Source of the DNA: Dehalococcoidia bacterium
GTDB taxonomy: Bacteria; Chloroflexota; Dehalococcoidia; SZUA-161; SpSt-899
Reading direction: 5' to 3'
DNA: 7,079 nt
Assembly (NCBI GenBank): GCA_023271515.1
Contig: JALPXQ010000064.1
Coordinates: forward strand, 1 to 7,079
This document shows, piece by piece, positions 6,743 to 7,079 of the stretch (the first letter of the stretch is position 1; the number at the start of each line of letters is the position of its first letter). A program made the position numbers and the translations under genes. The notes under the pieces are model-generated. The model saw nothing but the letters and a program-made list of their open reading frames with translations, was not told the DNA's origin and did not search any database.

Positions 6743-7079
6743 ATGAACAAAAGAATAATGAGTCTTTTGCTGGCAGTCGGCCTGGTGCTCACTACACTTC
6801 TTGTGCTGGCGACCGCACCGTTTCCCCAGCCAGAACAGCCATTTCCGCAGGTGATTGGCCTGGTACCGGAATGGAGCGGGTTTATTGAGACTGATGAATG
6901 GAACTTCGGGTCTATGCTCGTTACGGCTTCACCCAAGGCCCTGGAGGCTAGATTCATCGGAGCCCAGATAGGAGACCAGTTTGTAGCCAGTTCGGTCAAG
7001 AACGAATGGGCAGAGGTTGTTCGTGTTGGGCCGGAGATTGAAGGCATGCTTCAGCGATTTGAGGAACTGCACCGGTTGC
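6743..7079 (+). CDS. Exported protein of unknown function, 3' end cut by window
   Basis: The frame is open from the ATG at 6743 to the window end, giving 112 residues so far. The N-terminus is a typical Sec signal peptide: MNKRIM, a Leu/Val-rich core from about residue 7 to 22, and a likely signal peptidase I site after VLA (residue 23). There is no lipobox cysteine. The mature protein starts with a proline-rich stretch carrying PFPQ twice (26-29 and 33-36). A soluble region with mixed charge follows, ending in a probable helix (EIEGMLQRFEEL). I do not recognise a family, and it does not look like the phosphate-binding protein PstS. The gene has its own Pho-like promoter, a long leader and a strong ribosome binding site, so it is a separate unit from the transporter operon. 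A role outside the membrane during phosphate limitation is inferred from the promoter only. The antisense frame over this region has low-complexity composition and is not a gene. Confidence 0.75.
   Translation, partial: MNKRIMSLLLAVGLVLTTLLVLATAPFPQPEQPFPQVIGLVPEWSGFIETDEWNFGSMLVTASPKALEARFIGAQIGDQFVASSVKNEWAEVVRVGPEIEGMLQRFEELHRL

Noticed and set aside
6544..7047. Long antisense open frame (167 codons) on the minus strand
   Set aside because: It runs across the promoter, leader and signal-peptide region, has biased low-complexity composition and no family motif. It is a shadow of the plus-strand gene.

Overview
The window looks like part of the chromosome of a Firmicute, probably a Clostridia-type anaerobe. 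This is inferred from strong Shine-Dalgarno sequences ahead of several genes, two lipoprotein-type solute-binding proteins with LAGC lipoboxes, and a control region made of TTAACA repeats at an 11-bp period, the form known for PhoP boxes in Bacillus and relatives. No genus can be named from the sequence alone.

Positions 1-6503 hold one tightly packed plus-strand gene set. It runs: solute-binding lipoprotein 1 (5' end cut by the window), class I SAM-dependent methyltransferase 1, solute-binding lipoprotein 2, class I SAM-dependent methyltransferase 2, then two inner-membrane permeases of the peptide/nickel (Dpp/Opp/Nik) ABC importer family. Gaps are 14, about 54, -4, 10 and -1 bases, so the set reads as one operon. 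The order binding protein - methyltransferase - binding protein - methyltransferase - permease - permease is the striking point. Each external receptor is paired with a cytoplasmic methyltransferase, and one permease pair follows. No ATP-binding subunit gene is present, so the ATPases must lie upstream of the window or elsewhere. The substrate is not determined. Nickel, a metal-chelator complex, peptides and other small organic ligands are all possible for this family. The methyltransferases suggest that the ligand, or a chelator that carries it, is methylated, but that is inference.

Between 6504 and 6742 lies a non-coding control region. It starts with four perfect TTAACA hexamers, plus a degenerate fifth overlapping the last stop codon, at an exact 11-bp period. 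A consensus TATAAT follows nine bases later. This is the layout of a PhoP-activated promoter. A leader of about 170 bases then leads to a gene with a good ribosome binding site at 6728-6735. That gene (6743 to the window end, incomplete) encodes an exported protein that I do not recognise. It is probably phosphate-controlled and belongs to a separate transcription unit from the transporter operon.

The two binding-protein genes use mainly AGA/AGG for arginine (16/24 and 22/35 by hand count). The methyltransferase and permease genes use mainly CGN (AGR 3/18, 6/19, 7/17, 3/18). This suggests the operon was assembled from parts of different origin.
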